Of a stretch of 21,429 bases of DNA, positions 21,266 to 21,429 are shown in pieces. This DNA comes from a virus. The translations under genes were made by a program, and so were the position numbers. Where the stretch lies: positions 1 to 21,429 of IMG/VR virus record IMGVR_UViG_3300032156_000085; one strand, written 5' to 3'. How positions within the stretch are numbered: position 1 is the stretch's first letter; every line of letters starts with the position of its first letter. The notes under the pieces were generated by a model that saw nothing but the letters and a program-made list of their open reading frames with translations, did not search any database and was not told where the DNA came from.

Positions 21266-21429
21266 TCCCCCACCTCACTCTCGGCCGCGATCCCTTCGCT
21301 CGCGGCTCCCTCCGCCGCGTCTTCTACTGGCTCAGGGGCGACCCCCGCTACCCCCTGATGCAGCCGAAATGCTGTATCAACTGCGGCAGCGCCACCCGCC
21401 TGCCCGGCCGCTCCGCCGAATACCCTGCC
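21262..21429 (+). CDS. Partial early gene with Cys motif
   Basis: ATG at 21262 in an ATGA overlap; 56 codons are visible before the window ends. It opens MIPHLTLGRDPFARGSLRRV and holds KCCINCGSATRLPG (36-49), so at least one CxxC pair (C38/C41, with C37) is present and a further pair may lie beyond the edge. A stem-loop with GCCGCGA/TCGCGGC arms (21284-21306, 9-base loop) lies in the 5' part of the gene. Function unknown. Confidence 0.65.
   Translation, partial: MIPHLTLGRDPFARGSLRRVFYWLRGDPRYPLMQPKCCINCGSATRLPGRSAEYPA

Overview
The window is part of a tailed-phage (Caudoviricetes) genome, or a prophage of one, with moderately high GC. A large terminase, portal, scaffold-like protein, HK97-type major capsid protein, neck/adaptor-like protein and several tail-fibre/LamG proteins lie in one strand-coherent block. 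A divergent block of very small early-type genes, including a single-stranded-DNA-binding protein, lies on the other strand. No host gene, tRNA, integrase, repressor, lysin or tape-measure gene is visible, so neither host nor lifestyle can be assigned. The large portal, separate scaffold and lack of a maturation protease fit a podovirus-like particle, but this is inference.

Layout: (1) 1-16270, minus strand: the late operon, read right to left as candidate small terminase (15719-16270), large terminase (13786-15573), portal (11756-13771), an overlapping 120-aa protein, scaffold-like protein, a 254-aa unknown, a candidate head-decoration protein (9319-9831), major capsid protein (8393-9304), about eight small structural or unknown proteins, two LamG-domain proteins (3987-5339, 3051-3983), a neck/adaptor candidate (1957-2889), a collar-type tail fibre (1005-1955) and a tail protein running off the left edge. 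Most junctions are ATGA or TGATG overlaps or gaps below 30 bases. (2) 16271-16495: control region with a minus-strand promoter that nearly abuts the first late ATG, and a strong rho-independent terminator ending the separate minus-strand gene at 16496-17011. (3) 17012-17915: a 904-base non-coding region holding outward-facing promoter-like sites, a long base-paired element (17105-17221), a strong stem (17425-17467) and an origin-like tract with repeated GCGAATT/AATTCGC motifs. (4) 17916-21429, plus strand: an early-type operon of at least ten small genes, several rich in Cys pairs, many overlapping by ATGA, with SSB as the only one of known biochemical role.

Five points deserve most attention: the structured non-coding region; a dispersed set of short GC-rich stem-loops with 3-5-nt loops inside genes and in gaps between 9.8 and 18.3 kb; a 28-base exact repeat shared out of frame by two early genes, which looks like a templated insertion; a 23-base repeat linking the 171-aa gene to the structured element; and the set of small early proteins, which I recognise as conserved families that travel together without a known function.
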